64,000 bases of DNA, from NCBI RefSeq assembly GCF_038397745.1, contig NZ_CP151636.1, positions 1,984,001 to 2,048,000 of the forward strand. The letters run 5' to 3'. Both the position numbers and the translations under genes were made by a program. Below are positions 26,330 to 34,461 of this stretch, one piece after another. The stretch is from Microbacterium sp. LWH11-1.2 (GTDB taxonomy: Bacteria > Actinomycetota > Actinomycetes > Actinomycetales > Microbacteriaceae). Under the pieces are notes generated by a model, which did no database searches, was not told the origin of the DNA, and worked only from the letters and a program-made list of their open reading frames with translations. Within the stretch, counting starts at the first letter, position 1. Each line of letters starts with the position of its first letter.

Positions 26330-26405
26330 CGCGGCGATCCGGGCGGTCCCGGGCCTCAGCTCATATCTGACGGCGTTGCGGGTTCGACTCCCGCCGTCGC
26401 GTCCA
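26330..26405 (+). tRNA. tRNA-like gene with CAU anticodon and atypical D-arm
   Basis: A 76-nt cloverleaf including an encoded CCA (26403-26405). Acceptor CGCGGCG (26330-26336) pairs with CGTCGCG (26395-26401, one G-U). The T-arm GCGGG-TTCGACT-CCCGC is canonical. The anticodon loop is CTCATAT (26360-26366), anticodon CAT, so Met or lysidine-type Ile2. Odd points: position 8 is A rather than T; the D-arm is CCGG-GCGGTC-CCGG with a 6-nt loop lacking A14 and A21; and the anticodon stem either has a C-C mismatch at 27-43 or is extended with a bulge. A possible -10 (TAACGT) lies about 10 bp upstream and a strong terminator follows. Confidence 0.62.
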
Positions 26406-26409
26406 CGTC

Positions 26410-26451
26410 AGAAGGGCCGCGATCTCCCTCCCCGGAGATCGCGGCCCTTCT
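26410..26451 (+). terminator. Strong intrinsic-type terminator after the tRNA-like gene
   Basis: An 18-bp perfect stem (26410-26427 with 26434-26451, arms starting AGAAGGGCCGCGATC) with a 6-nt CTCCCC loop, beginning 5 nt after the CCA of the tRNA-like gene and followed by CGTTCG. It marks the end of a short independent transcript and also lies downstream of the minus-strand membrane protein gene at 26473. Confidence 0.85.
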
Positions 26452-26472
26452 CGTTCGCGAGTGACCGGCGCC

Positions 26473-26814
26473 TCAGCGCGGCACGGCCATGGTGATCACC
26501 CAGAAGAGGGTCGTGAGGGCGCAGATCGCGAGACTGATGTACGCGAGCACGAGCGCGGTCTGCACCTTCCGCCGTCCCGGCGCGGACATCCGGGATGCCT
26601 TGAGCCAGGAGTGCCCGTTGATCAGTGCGGCGATCCCCAGCGGCGCGGCCAGGAAGAGCATGAACAGACCCCAGACCGGGATGGGGACGGACAGCGCGAA
26701 GAAGAGACTGGCGATGGCCAGGCCGAGCGAGCGCGTGGCCGGCCTGTCGCTGGGCAGGATGCTCGCTTCGGAAGCGGTCGCGCTCCGCGGGGCGGGGCGG
26801 GAGGTGTCGGTCAT
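26473..26814 (-). CDS. Small membrane protein of the RiPP locus
   Basis: 113 residues with about three hydrophobic segments: residues 30-52 and 54-68 are nearly continuous, and 85-110 forms a separate helix. A loop of basic residues (KASRMSAPGRRKV) lies between. The start overlaps the stop of the short precursor peptide gene by 4 nt, so both come from one mRNA. A small membrane protein coupled to a precursor peptide could be an immunity protein, but I do not recognise a family and this is inference from position. Confidence 0.68.
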   Translation of the reverse strand: MTDTSRPAPRSATASEASILPSDRPATRSLGLAIASLFFALSVPIPVWGLFMLFLAAPLGIAALINGHSWLKASRMSAPGRRKVQTALVLAYISLAICALTTLFWVITMAVPR

Positions 26815-26990
26815 GTGGGCTCCGTTTCGGTCGATTGCAGTGATCCCGGCCAGGGCGGATACGGCTTCATCCGGTTCGCGTCCGGCATCGGCGTGGACGG
26901 GGCGGTGCTCCCTCCGGCCACCTCCGCCAGCTGCTCGTCGGTGAGCTCCCCGGAGACCGAGGTCGGCTTCTCCTCGTTGTGATCGTCCAC
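26811..26990 (-). CDS. Short RiPP precursor peptide with double-Gly leader
   Basis: 59 residues, starting at GTG 26990 with AAGGG about 8 nt upstream. The motif ELTDEQLAEVAGG (15-27) is the classic double-glycine cleavage signal recognised by C39 peptidase transporters. The predicted core, residues 28-59, is 32 aa, rich in Pro (9), Ser and Thr (10 together), with one Trp and one Tyr and no Cys. Unlike the other precursor at 27253 it has no nitrile-hydratase-like leader domain, only about 14 residues before the motif. It is divergent from that precursor and shares a regulated intergenic region with it. Too short for many gene callers. Confidence 0.75.
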   Translation of the reverse strand: MDDHNEEKPTSVSGELTDEQLAEVAGGSTAPSTPMPDANRMKPYPPWPGSLQSTETEPT

Positions 26991-27069
26991 CGTTCCATCC
27001 CTTCGACAGACGCCGCCGGGCTGGCGCTGCGGTCTGTCAGTCCATCGTGTGACGGCACAGCACGGCGTC

Positions 27070-27085
27070 ACCATGGACGCAGGTC
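27070..27085 (-). promoter_or_regulatory. GACCYRSGTCYATRGY element (site 1, minus)
   Basis: Read on the minus strand: GACCTGCGTCCATGGT, pointing toward the short precursor gene 80 bp away. It matches the shared element found also at 27149, 31352, 39651 and 44726. The last six bases, CATGGT, could serve as a -10 box. Confidence 0.6.
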
Positions 27086-27148
27086 GCCCCTTCGTCACGG
27101 TGCGTCCTCTCGGCGGGAGGGGAGACCGGTGCGCGATCACGGAGAGGG

Positions 27149-27164
27149 GATTCAGGTCCATGGT
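27149..27164 (+). promoter_or_regulatory. GACCYRSGTCYATRGY element (site 2)
   Basis: GATTCAGGTCCATGGT, 89 bp upstream of the NHLP precursor gene. It is the weakest match in its left half (GATT instead of GACC), but the right half is identical to site 4. About 28 bp upstream is a GGAGACCGGTGC sequence resembling the auxiliary GGACCCCGGTCC seen at the other two plus-strand sites. Confidence 0.6.
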
Positions 27165-27252
27165 CGTGCGGGCGCCCAGCGGGGATCGTTGAGGTCATCG
27201 AGCGGGGGCTCTCCGCGTTCGAACATCCGATGCACGTGAACGAGAGGTTCTC

Positions 27253-27540
27253 ATGTCCGAACAGAACGACTACGCCAAGATCATCGCCAAGGCCTGGGCC
27301 GACGACGACTTCCGTGCCCGACTCCTCGCCGACCCGGGTGCCACGCTCCTCGCCGAGGGCGTCGAGCTGCCGGCAGGCAAGCGTGTCGTCGTCAACGAAG
27401 ACACCGCTGACGTGATCAACATCTCCCTGCCTGCTCGTCCGAGCGAACTCTCGGACGAGGCGCTCGATTCGGTCGCGGGCGGGTTCTACTACCCGCAGCT
27501 GTCGCGTCCCGAGGACTACGGGAAGCTGGGCAAGAAGTAG
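27253..27540 (+). CDS. NHLP-family RiPP precursor peptide
   Basis: 95 residues. Residues 1-64 are a nitrile-hydratase-like leader peptide domain (YAKIIAKAWADDDFRARLL, then LAEGVELPAGKRVVVNEDT), and ELSDEALDSVAGG (65-77) is the double-Gly cleavage motif. The core is 18 aa, FYYPQLSRPEDYGKLGKK, with three Tyr, one Ser, no Thr and no Cys, and a basic C-terminus. NHLP precursors are modified by TOMM, lanthipeptide or radical enzymes and exported by NHLM transporters, both of which follow here. The single Ser as a candidate for azoline formation is unusual. AGAGG stands close to the start. Confidence 0.9.
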   Translation: MSEQNDYAKIIAKAWADDDFRARLLADPGATLLAEGVELPAGKRVVVNEDTADVINISLPARPSELSDEALDSVAGGFYYPQLSRPEDYGKLGKK

Positions 27541-27646
27541 TCGGCTCACCGCGCTGACGAGATCGCCGTGCCGTGCTGTGCCTCGAGGCCGCACCGCACG
27601 GCGATCATCGTCCTCTCCCGCTCCCGACGTCGAACGGACTTCTCCG

Positions 27647-29962
27647 ATGACCATCTCCGCTGCCGCGACATCCACGGCGCGCGTCACACCGCCTGAGGGG
27701 GCTCCGTGGGCGCTCGATCCCCGGGTCGTGGTCCGTGGACTCGACGGGGCCGGTGTCGTCGTGCTGCAGGGGGAGGACTCCTCGCTGCTGCGCGGCGCCG
27801 TGCTCGATGCGGTCCTCGGGCTGGTCGACGGCACCCGCACATCCGACGGGATCGTGGCCGCGCTCGCCGGCGCCCATGCGGCCGAACGCGTGCTCTTCGC
27901 GATCCACCAGCTGCACCGGCGCGGAGTGATCGCGCCGCACACCGACCACGCCGGCGACCGGGAGCGGGCGTTCTGGGCCGGACTCGGCGCCGACGATCGC
28001 AGCCTTTCGCTCCAGACCGTCGCCGTCTTCGCGACGGCCGGGGTGCCCGACGACATCCTCGAGGTCATCGCGGTGGCACTGCGAGACGACGCCGCCGTCG
28101 TGCACGTGTCGCGGGATGCGTCGTCGTTCCTCGCCGTCTCCGCCGATCTGCGCCTGGTCCTCGCCGACGACTACACCGACCAGGCGCTCGAGCAGATCAA
28201 CCGGTCGAGCCTCGCGAGCGGCGTGCCGTGGGTGCTCGTGCGCCCCGATGCGCACGACGTCTGGATGGGTCCGCTCTTCCGACCGGGTGAGACGGCGTGC
28301 TGGGAGTGCCTGATGAACAGGCGCCGCACGCGACGAAGGATCCATGCCGCGCTCGGCGCGGACGACGGCAGCCCGCTCACGGTGCCGATGCTCTCCACCG
28401 AACGGTCGGCAGGGCTCGTCGGGCGGCTCGTCGCTCTCGAGGTCGCGAAGGTGCTGCGCGGCATCGCTCCCCTCGAGATCGCGGATGCGCCATCCGGATC
28501 GTCGTACATCGCCCGCCTGGCGGTCGCCGACTGGACCACCTCGCCCCACGTGGTCGTGCGCCGACCGCAGTGCCCCGCGTGCGGCGATCCGACACCGCCG
28601 CCGACCTCGCGGGTGCAGCCGAGTCCCGAGAGGGCGAGGCTCGAGGTCGGCGGCGGGCTGCGCACCGCGACACCCGAGGAGACGTTCCGCCGATTCCGAC
28701 ATCACATCAGCGCCCTCTCCGGCGCCGTCGCCGAAATCGAGGAGCAGGCGACCCGGTACGACGGCGTGCACGTCTGGTCCGCCGGATCCAACCTCGGCCT
28801 CGAGCCCGAAGACCTCCTGACCCTCGATCTGACGGTGCGCGCGCGCTCGGCGGGCAAGGGCGCGACACGGGAGCAGGCGCGCACCGGCGCGCTCGCCGAG
28901 GCGCTCGAGAGGTACTCCTCGATGCGTCAGGGGGAGGAGCACACGGTGCGGGGGAGTCTCCGCAGGCTCGGAGATCGAGCCCTGCACCCCAACCGCGTCA
29001 TGCTCTTCAGCGAGGATCAGCTCGACGGGGCGGGGACGACGGATGCCGGGGCGGGGTGGTTCAACCGCGTGCCCGCCCGCTTCGATGAGGACGCGGTGAT
29101 CGACTGGACGCCGGTCTGGTCGCTGAGCGACGACCGCGAGGTGCTGCTGCCCACCGCGCTCTGCTACTACGGCACCCCGGGAGCGCGCGAGATGGGCATC
29201 TCGTCGAACTCGAACGGATGCGCCGCAGGGAACACGCTCACCGAGGCGATCCTGCAGGGGTTCTTCGAGCTCGTGGAACGCGATGGAGTCGCGATGTGGT
29301 GGTACAACCGCGTCCGCCGACCCGCCGTCGATCTCGGGAGCTTCGGGGATCCGTGGATCGACGGCGTGGTGCGCGAGTACGCCGGAAAGGGACGCGAGAT
29401 CTGGGCCATCGACGTCACGACGGATCTCGGCATCCCGACCTTCGCAGCGATCTCGCGCCGCACCGCCGGCTCACCGGAGGCGCTGCTCATGGGGTTCGGC
29501 GCCCATCTCGATCCGCTGGTCGCGATCACGCGGGCGCTCGGTGAGATCGGGCAGATGTCGACGACCGACGAGCACCTCGAGGATGCCGCCTTCCTGGATG
29601 CCGATGAGGAGCTCGTCGCGTGGCTGCGGACGGCGACCATCGAGGATCAGCCGCACTTCGTGCCGGACCCGGGCGCGCCGCCCTGGCGGCTCGTGGACCA
29701 TCCGAGTCTGATGGGCCCCGATCTCGCGGAGGACGTGCGCCTCTGCCGCGAGCGGGTCGAGCGCGCCGGGCTCTCGCTGCTCGTGCTCGATCAGACCCGA
29801 CCCGACATCGGACTCCCGGTCGCGCGCGTGATCGTGCCGGGACTGCGGCCCTTCTGGTCGCGTCTCGCCGAGGGGCGGCTCTACGACGTTCCCGTCCAGC
29901 TGGGCTGGCTCGACCGGCCGAGGACCCCCGCCGAGCTCAACCCGATCCCCTTCTTCCTGTGA
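27647..29962 (+). CDS. Fused E1-like/YcaO TOMM cyclodehydratase
   Basis: 771 residues. Residues 1-330 are the leader-binding, Ocin-ThiF/E1-like partner with two zinc-type CxxC pairs, Cys218/Cys221 in TACWECL and Cys309/Cys312 in QCPACGD. Residues about 340-771 are a YcaO ATP-dependent domain (GATREQARTGALAEALERYSS, SNGCAAGNTLTEAILQGFFE with its Mg/ATP glutamates) ending in a Pro-rich tail, LNPIPFFL, reminiscent of the PxPxP end of azoline-forming YcaO proteins. It would activate backbone amides of the precursors for azoline formation. Start 27647 was preferred over 27578, which would add a 23-residue low-complexity extension; the RBS is weak. Confidence 0.9.
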   Translation: MTISAAATSTARVTPPEGAPWALDPRVVVRGLDGAGVVVLQGEDSSLLRGAVLDAVLGLVDGTRTSDGIVAALAGAHAAERVLFAIHQLHRRGVIAPHTDHAGDRERAFWAGLGADDRSLSLQTVAVFATAGVPDDILEVIAVALRDDAAVVHVSRDASSFLAVSADLRLVLADDYTDQALEQINRSSLASGVPWVLVRPDAHDVWMGPLFRPGETACWECLMNRRRTRRRIHAALGADDGSPLTVPMLSTERSAGLVGRLVALEVAKVLRGIAPLEIADAPSGSSYIARLAVADWTTSPHVVVRRPQCPACGDPTPPPTSRVQPSPERARLEVGGGLRTATPEETFRRFRHHISALSGAVAEIEEQATRYDGVHVWSAGSNLGLEPEDLLTLDLTVRARSAGKGATREQARTGALAEALERYSSMRQGEEHTVRGSLRRLGDRALHPNRVMLFSEDQLDGAGTTDAGAGWFNRVPARFDEDAVIDWTPVWSLSDDREVLLPTALCYYGTPGAREMGISSNSNGCAAGNTLTEAILQGFFELVERDGVAMWWYNRVRRPAVDLGSFGDPWIDGVVREYAGKGREIWAIDVTTDLGIPTFAAISRRTAGSPEALLMGFGAHLDPLVAITRALGEIGQMSTTDEHLEDAAFLDADEELVAWLRTATIEDQPHFVPDPGAPPWRLVDHPSLMGPDLAEDVRLCRERVERAGLSLLVLDQTRPDIGLPVARVIVPGLRPFWSRLAEGRLYDVPVQLGWLDRPRTPAELNPIPFFL

Positions 29963-31341
29963 ACGCGCGGGCGCTTCTCGCTGTGCGCGGCGAGGTGGTC
30001 GAGGTTCCGGCTGCGCACGGATCGGCATCCGTCCTCCGAGGATCGCGGTCCGCCCTCGCCGTGCCGCGGTCGGGGACGCCGGAACGCCGCGCATTCGATC
30101 GCCTCCGGGCAGGCCCGGCCGATGCGGCCGCGCTCGACGCCGTGGCGGAGGCCGGTGACCCGCTCGGACGGGCGCGGTGGCTGCTGTGGAGCCGACGGGC
30201 GATCGCTCAGGGGCTGATCGAGTTCCGCCACCTCGCCGCCGACGGGTCGCTCCTCGCGGTGTTCGTGCCGGTACACGCCGACGCTCCTGATCTCGCCCGC
30301 GAACCGCCGGCTCCCTGGGCGCGAGTGCGTCTGTCGCGTTTCGCCCACCTGGCTCGCCGGGGTGACGCTCTCGTGCTGGAATCGCCGATCGCGTCGATGC
30401 GCGTCGAGCTCTCGGCCGCGGCGGGGGCGACGGTCCTGTCCTTCGCCCACAGCCCGGTCGCGCGAGGCGATGACGATCCCCGGCTCGTGGCCGACCTGTG
30501 CGCCGCAGGCCTCCTCGTCGAGGTCGATCAGGACGGTACCGCGCGAGAGGATCGCGATCCCGCTATCGCGCCATGGGAGCCGCACGACCTGCAGCTGCAC
30601 GCGCGCTCGAGAGGCGGCAGGGGGGACCATGCTCGCGGGGGCACCTTCCGCTTCGCGGAGCGGCGTCCGGCGCCGGCCGCCCTGCGGCATGCTGCGGGGC
30701 GGACGGGGATCGCCCTGCCCCGCCCCGATCTGGAGCGGCTCCTGGTCGATGACGTGCCGCTCGCGCGAGCCATGGAGGAGCGCGTATCCCGACGAGAGCT
30801 CGCACCGCTCGATCTCGCGCGACTGGGCGAGTTCCTCTTCCGCACGGTCCGGGTGCGCCGCGAGCTCGCCGCCGGAGCGGGTGCGCACGGATACCCGCGA
30901 CTGGATCGCCCGCACGCCGCGGCGGGCGGGATCAGCGAGCTCATCACGTACCTCGCGATCTCGGCCTGCGACGGGGTCGGCGGCGGTCTCTACCGCTACG
31001 ATCCGATCGGGCATCGGCTGGAGCTCGTGGCTCCCGACGGCCCCCTCGTCTCCCATCTCCTCGAGGAGGCCCGCCGCGCATCCGGCGCCGTCGCTGTCCC
31101 GCCCGTGCTCGTGATCCTCGCCGCTGACTTCGCCCGACTGTCGTGGAAGTACGAGAGCATCGCGTATGCGCTCCTCCTGAAGGACGTCGGCGTCGTCTAC
31201 CAGACCATGCAGCTCGCGGCCACCGCGATGGGCCTCGGCAGCTGCCCGCTCGGCGGAGGCGACAGCGAGGCGTTCTCCCGCGCCGCCGGCACCGATCCGC
31301 TCGCGGAGACATCGGTCGGCGAGTTGATGCTCGGATCGTGA
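29959..31341 (+). CDS. SagB-type FMN-dependent dehydrogenase
   Basis: 460 residues beginning at GTG 29959, overlapping the cyclodehydratase stop by 4 nt. The C-terminal 220 residues are a nitroreductase-fold SagB domain (GGISELITYLAISACDGVGGGLYRYDP, then SIAYALLLKDVGVVYQTMQLAATAMGLGSCPLG), which binds FMN and oxidises azolines to azoles. The N-terminal 230 residues are a second, divergent domain found in long SagB proteins. Its presence supports oxazole or thiazole formation rather than thioamidation. Because the cores have no Cys, any azoles would be oxazoles from Ser or Thr. Confidence 0.88.
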   Translation: MNARALLAVRGEVVEVPAAHGSASVLRGSRSALAVPRSGTPERRAFDRLRAGPADAAALDAVAEAGDPLGRARWLLWSRRAIAQGLIEFRHLAADGSLLAVFVPVHADAPDLAREPPAPWARVRLSRFAHLARRGDALVLESPIASMRVELSAAAGATVLSFAHSPVARGDDDPRLVADLCAAGLLVEVDQDGTAREDRDPAIAPWEPHDLQLHARSRGGRGDHARGGTFRFAERRPAPAALRHAAGRTGIALPRPDLERLLVDDVPLARAMEERVSRRELAPLDLARLGEFLFRTVRVRRELAAGAGAHGYPRLDRPHAAAGGISELITYLAISACDGVGGGLYRYDPIGHRLELVAPDGPLVSHLLEEARRASGAVAVPPVLVILAADFARLSWKYESIAYALLLKDVGVVYQTMQLAATAMGLGSCPLGGGDSEAFSRAAGTDPLAETSVGELMLGS

Positions 31342-31351
31342 GCACCCAGGG

Positions 31352-31367
31352 GACCTGGGTCTATGGC
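31352..31367 (+). promoter_or_regulatory. GACCYRSGTCYATRGY element (site 3)
   Basis: GACCTGGGTCTATGGC, in the 103-bp gap before the export genes and 78 bp upstream of the HlyD-like start. It suggests that export has its own promoter, controlled together with the precursors. Upstream, CACCCAGG gives partial dyad symmetry with CCTGGGT. Confidence 0.65.
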
Positions 31368-31444
31368 TCCCGAACGCACCCGGTGCCATCGTGGGGGCTT
31401 CGGGGAGAGCGCGCCGGCAGGATCGGGGCGCAGGACAGGAGGCC

Positions 31445-32266
31445 ATGGTGAGTTCGCCGGTGTACCGCGCGAGCGCAATGGCGCACCTCTCCAGTCCGGA
31501 GCAGCTCGACACCGAGGTGCGGCTGGTGCGGCCTGCCGGGTGGCTGGCGCTCGCCGCCGTCGGGCTCGTGCTGGTGGCCTTCATCGTGTGGTGCTTCCTC
31601 GGCACGGTCCTGACCACGATGCCGGCGGCCGGAGTGCTGGCCACGCAGTACGGCAGCTCGAACAGCCTGTCGCCCGAGGAGGGCGTGGTCGCCGAGATGC
31701 TCGTGTCGCCGGGAGACCAGGTGTCGCGGGGCGAGCCGGTCGCCGTGGTCGAGACCCCGTCCGGTGAGGTCGAGATCCCGGCGAGCGCGAGCGGTGAGGT
31801 GGTGGAGGTGCTCGCGTATCCCACCGATGCGGTGGCAGCGGGCGGGACCGTCGTCTCGATCCAGCCCGAGGATGAGCTCCGGTCGTTCGTGTACATCCCG
31901 GTGGCGGGCAGTCAGCCCATCAAGCCGGGGATGTCGGTGCAGATCGCGGTGACGACGGTCGCACCGGAGGACTACGGTCTGCTGCTCGGCACGGTGACGA
32001 GGGTCGGATCCCATCCGGCCACGCGCGCAGGCGTCGGAGCGCTCCTGAACAACGACGACATCACCAGCATCGTCGTCGGCGGCGCTCCGGTGTTCCAGGT
32101 CGAGGTGGCGCTGACTCCGGCGGATACGCCCAGCGGCTACGCCTGGACATCCGGTCAGGGCCCTGACGAACCGCTGAGCGCCGGAACGCTCGTCAACTCG
32201 ACGGTGACGATCGCCGCGCAGACTCCGATCACCCTCCTGTTCCCGGCCGATCGCGCCGCAGGATGA
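31445..32266 (+). CDS. NHLM-type HlyD-like secretion adaptor protein
   Basis: 273 residues: one transmembrane helix (about 35-57), then a biotinyl-lipoyl-like barrel (VVAEMLVSPGDQVSRGEPVAVV and SGEVVEVLAYPTDAVAAGGTVV) and a beta-rich C-terminus. It has the form of the NHLM bacteriocin-system secretion protein, which links the ABC exporter to the outside. AGGAGG ends 2 nt before ATG 31445 and 5 nt before the next codon, GTG 31448, so the latter may be the true start. The stop overlaps the next start by 4 nt. Confidence 0.87.
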   Translation: MVSSPVYRASAMAHLSSPEQLDTEVRLVRPAGWLALAAVGLVLVAFIVWCFLGTVLTTMPAAGVLATQYGSSNSLSPEEGVVAEMLVSPGDQVSRGEPVAVVETPSGEVEIPASASGEVVEVLAYPTDAVAAGGTVVSIQPEDELRSFVYIPVAGSQPIKPGMSVQIAVTTVAPEDYGLLLGTVTRVGSHPATRAGVGALLNNDDITSIVVGGAPVFQVEVALTPADTPSGYAWTSGQGPDEPLSAGTLVNSTVTIAAQTPITLLFPADRAAG

Positions 32267-34461
32267 CCTCGAGCGCTCCGCCGACCGTGCGCACCGCGAC
32301 GCTCATCCCGCGGGCGCGGCGCGAGCGCGTGCCCACCGTCATCCAGATGGAGGCCGCCGAGTGCGGAGCGGCGTCGCTGCGGATGGTCCTCGCCCATCAC
32401 GGGCGCTGGGTCCCCCTCGACGAGCTCCGCGAGACGAGCGGTGTCTCGCGGGACGGGGTCAAGGCGAGCAACATCGTCAAGGCCGCGCGGCGATACGGCA
32501 TGACGGCGACCGGCCACCGCCAGGAGCCGGACGAGCTCCGTGTCGGGGCGCTGCCGGCGATCGTGTTCTGGAACTTCAATCACTTCCTCGTGGTGGAGGG
32601 GTACGCGCCGGGCCGGTGGTTCCTGAAGGATCCGGCCGTCGGTTCGCGCACCGTCACGGAGGAGGAGTTCGACAAGAGCTTCACCGGAGTCGTCCTGCGC
32701 CTCGAGCCGGGCGAGGAGTTCGCGAAGGGCGGGAAGCCGCCACCGCTCCTGACGAGTCTCGGGCGGCGCCTCGGACACTCGCTCTCCGGACTGCTCTACG
32801 TGGTGCTGGCCGGACTCGCCCTGGTGATCCCGGGATTGGCGACAGCCGTGTTGATGAAGGCGTTCGTCGACCAGGTGCTCGTCGCCGAGACGCCGGGGGC
32901 GATCTGGCCGATCCTCGGCCTTCTCGCCGGAGCCGCCGCGACCATCGGCCTGCTCACGGCCCTTCGGCAGCATTACCTCCTCGCGCTCGAGACGAAGCTC
33001 TCGCTGCACAGTTCGAGCGCCTTCCTCTGGCATGTCCTGCGGCTGCCGATCCCGTTCCACGCCGCGCGCTCGCCCGGGGAGATCTCCGGGCGTGTTCCCC
33101 GCAACGACCGCGTCGCCGTGCTGTTGTCGAGCGAGGTGGCCACCGCGCTCATCGACTCGGTCGTCGTCATCTTCTACTTCGTCGTCATGTTCGGCTACAG
33201 CCCGGGTCTCGCGCTGCTGGGTGTCGTCGGGATCGCACTCAACGTGCTCATCCTCCGCGCGGTCGGAACCCGACGGCGCGATGAGGTGCTCCGGATGCTG
33301 CAGGACCAGGGTCTCCTGCTCGGAAGTGCGATGAGCGGCATCCGCTCGATCGAGTCGATCAAGGCGGCGGGTCGCGAATCCGACCTGTTCACGAAGATCA
33401 TGGGCCTGCATGCGCGGACGGTCTCGGGCACGCAGCGGCTCGGACGCGCCTCTCTGCCACTGTCCGTCGCGCCGCCGCTGATCGCCGCGCTCACCACGGC
33501 GGCGATCCTCGGCTGGGGCGGGCGCGAGGTGATCGGGGGAGCGATGAGTCTCGGCACCCTCATCGCCTTCCAGACCCTCATGGGAAGAGCCACCGAGCCC
33601 ATCGGGCGCTTCGTGCAGCTCGGCGGGACGCTGCAGGAGATCGGCGGAGACCTGGAGCGGCTCGACGACGTGCTGGCGAACCCGGTGGTCGACGACGACG
33701 AGCGCGGGGACGGGGACCCCGAGGTGCGGCTCGCGGGGATGCTGGAGCTGCGCGACGTCACCTTCGGCTACAGCCCGCTCGAGCCGCCGCTGCTGGATGC
33801 CGTGAACATCACGGTGCATCCGGGAAGCCGCGTCGCGCTCGTGGGCGGGTCGGGCAGCGGCAAGTCGACGATCAGCCGCCTGGTGGCGGGGCTCCACGCT
33901 CCGTGGAGCGGGGAGGTGCTGTTCGACGGACGCCCGCGCGACTCCTGGCCGACCGACACCATCACCGCGTCGGTCGCCCTCGTGGACCAGGACATCCGGC
34001 TGTTCAGCGGCTCGGTGCGCGACAATCTCACGCTGTGGGACGCGAGCATCCCGGCGGCGCGTGTCGTCGGCGCGGCGCAGGACGCCCTGATCCATGACCA
34101 GATCGCACGACGACCGGGCGGCTACTCGGCGGACGTGCACGAGAGCGGCGGCAACTTCAGCGGCGGAGAGGCGCAGCGGCTCGAGATCGCCCGCGCGCTC
34201 GTCGCGGAGCCGAGCATCCTGATCCTCGACGAGGCGACGAGCGCCCTCGACCCGACGACGGAGGAGCTCATCGACCGCAACATCCGCCGGCGCGGGTGCA
34301 CGACGCTGATCGTCGCGCACCGGCTGAGCACGATCCGCGACTGCGACGAGATCATCGTCCTCGACCGCGGTCGCATCGTCGAGCGCGGGACCCATGAGGA
34401 CATGATCGGCAGCGGCGGCCCATACAGCCTCCTCTTCTCGGCCGAGGCGGGTGTCCGATGA
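32263..34461 (+). CDS. NHLM ABC transporter with C39 peptidase domain
   Basis: 732 residues in three parts: a C39 double-Gly peptidase (about 20-140) with Gln28, Cys34, His107 and Asp123 all in place (QMEAAECGAAS, NFNHFLVVEGY, KDPAVG); a membrane domain (about 170-450); and an ATPase with Walker A GGSGSGKST (about 527), FSGGEAQRLE and ILILDEATSALD. It would remove leaders after VAGG in both precursors during export. It overlaps both neighbours by 4 nt. The whole protein is full length for the PCAT class. Confidence 0.93.
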   Translation: MTSSAPPTVRTATLIPRARRERVPTVIQMEAAECGAASLRMVLAHHGRWVPLDELRETSGVSRDGVKASNIVKAARRYGMTATGHRQEPDELRVGALPAIVFWNFNHFLVVEGYAPGRWFLKDPAVGSRTVTEEEFDKSFTGVVLRLEPGEEFAKGGKPPPLLTSLGRRLGHSLSGLLYVVLAGLALVIPGLATAVLMKAFVDQVLVAETPGAIWPILGLLAGAAATIGLLTALRQHYLLALETKLSLHSSSAFLWHVLRLPIPFHAARSPGEISGRVPRNDRVAVLLSSEVATALIDSVVVIFYFVVMFGYSPGLALLGVVGIALNVLILRAVGTRRRDEVLRMLQDQGLLLGSAMSGIRSIESIKAAGRESDLFTKIMGLHARTVSGTQRLGRASLPLSVAPPLIAALTTAAILGWGGREVIGGAMSLGTLIAFQTLMGRATEPIGRFVQLGGTLQEIGGDLERLDDVLANPVVDDDERGDGDPEVRLAGMLELRDVTFGYSPLEPPLLDAVNITVHPGSRVALVGGSGSGKSTISRLVAGLHAPWSGEVLFDGRPRDSWPTDTITASVALVDQDIRLFSGSVRDNLTLWDASIPAARVVGAAQDALIHDQIARRPGGYSADVHESGGNFSGGEAQRLEIARALVAEPSILILDEATSALDPTTEELIDRNIRRRGCTTLIVAHRLSTIRDCDEIIVLDRGRIVERGTHEDMIGSGGPYSLLFSAEAGVR

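Noticed and set aside
26867..27058. Alternative minus-strand peptide starting with ATG just ahead of the GTG of the short precursor
   Set aside because: It has an Arg/Ser/Pro-rich composition without a leader motif; the GTG frame gives the clear ELTDEQLAEVAGG signal and a 4-nt overlap with the next gene.
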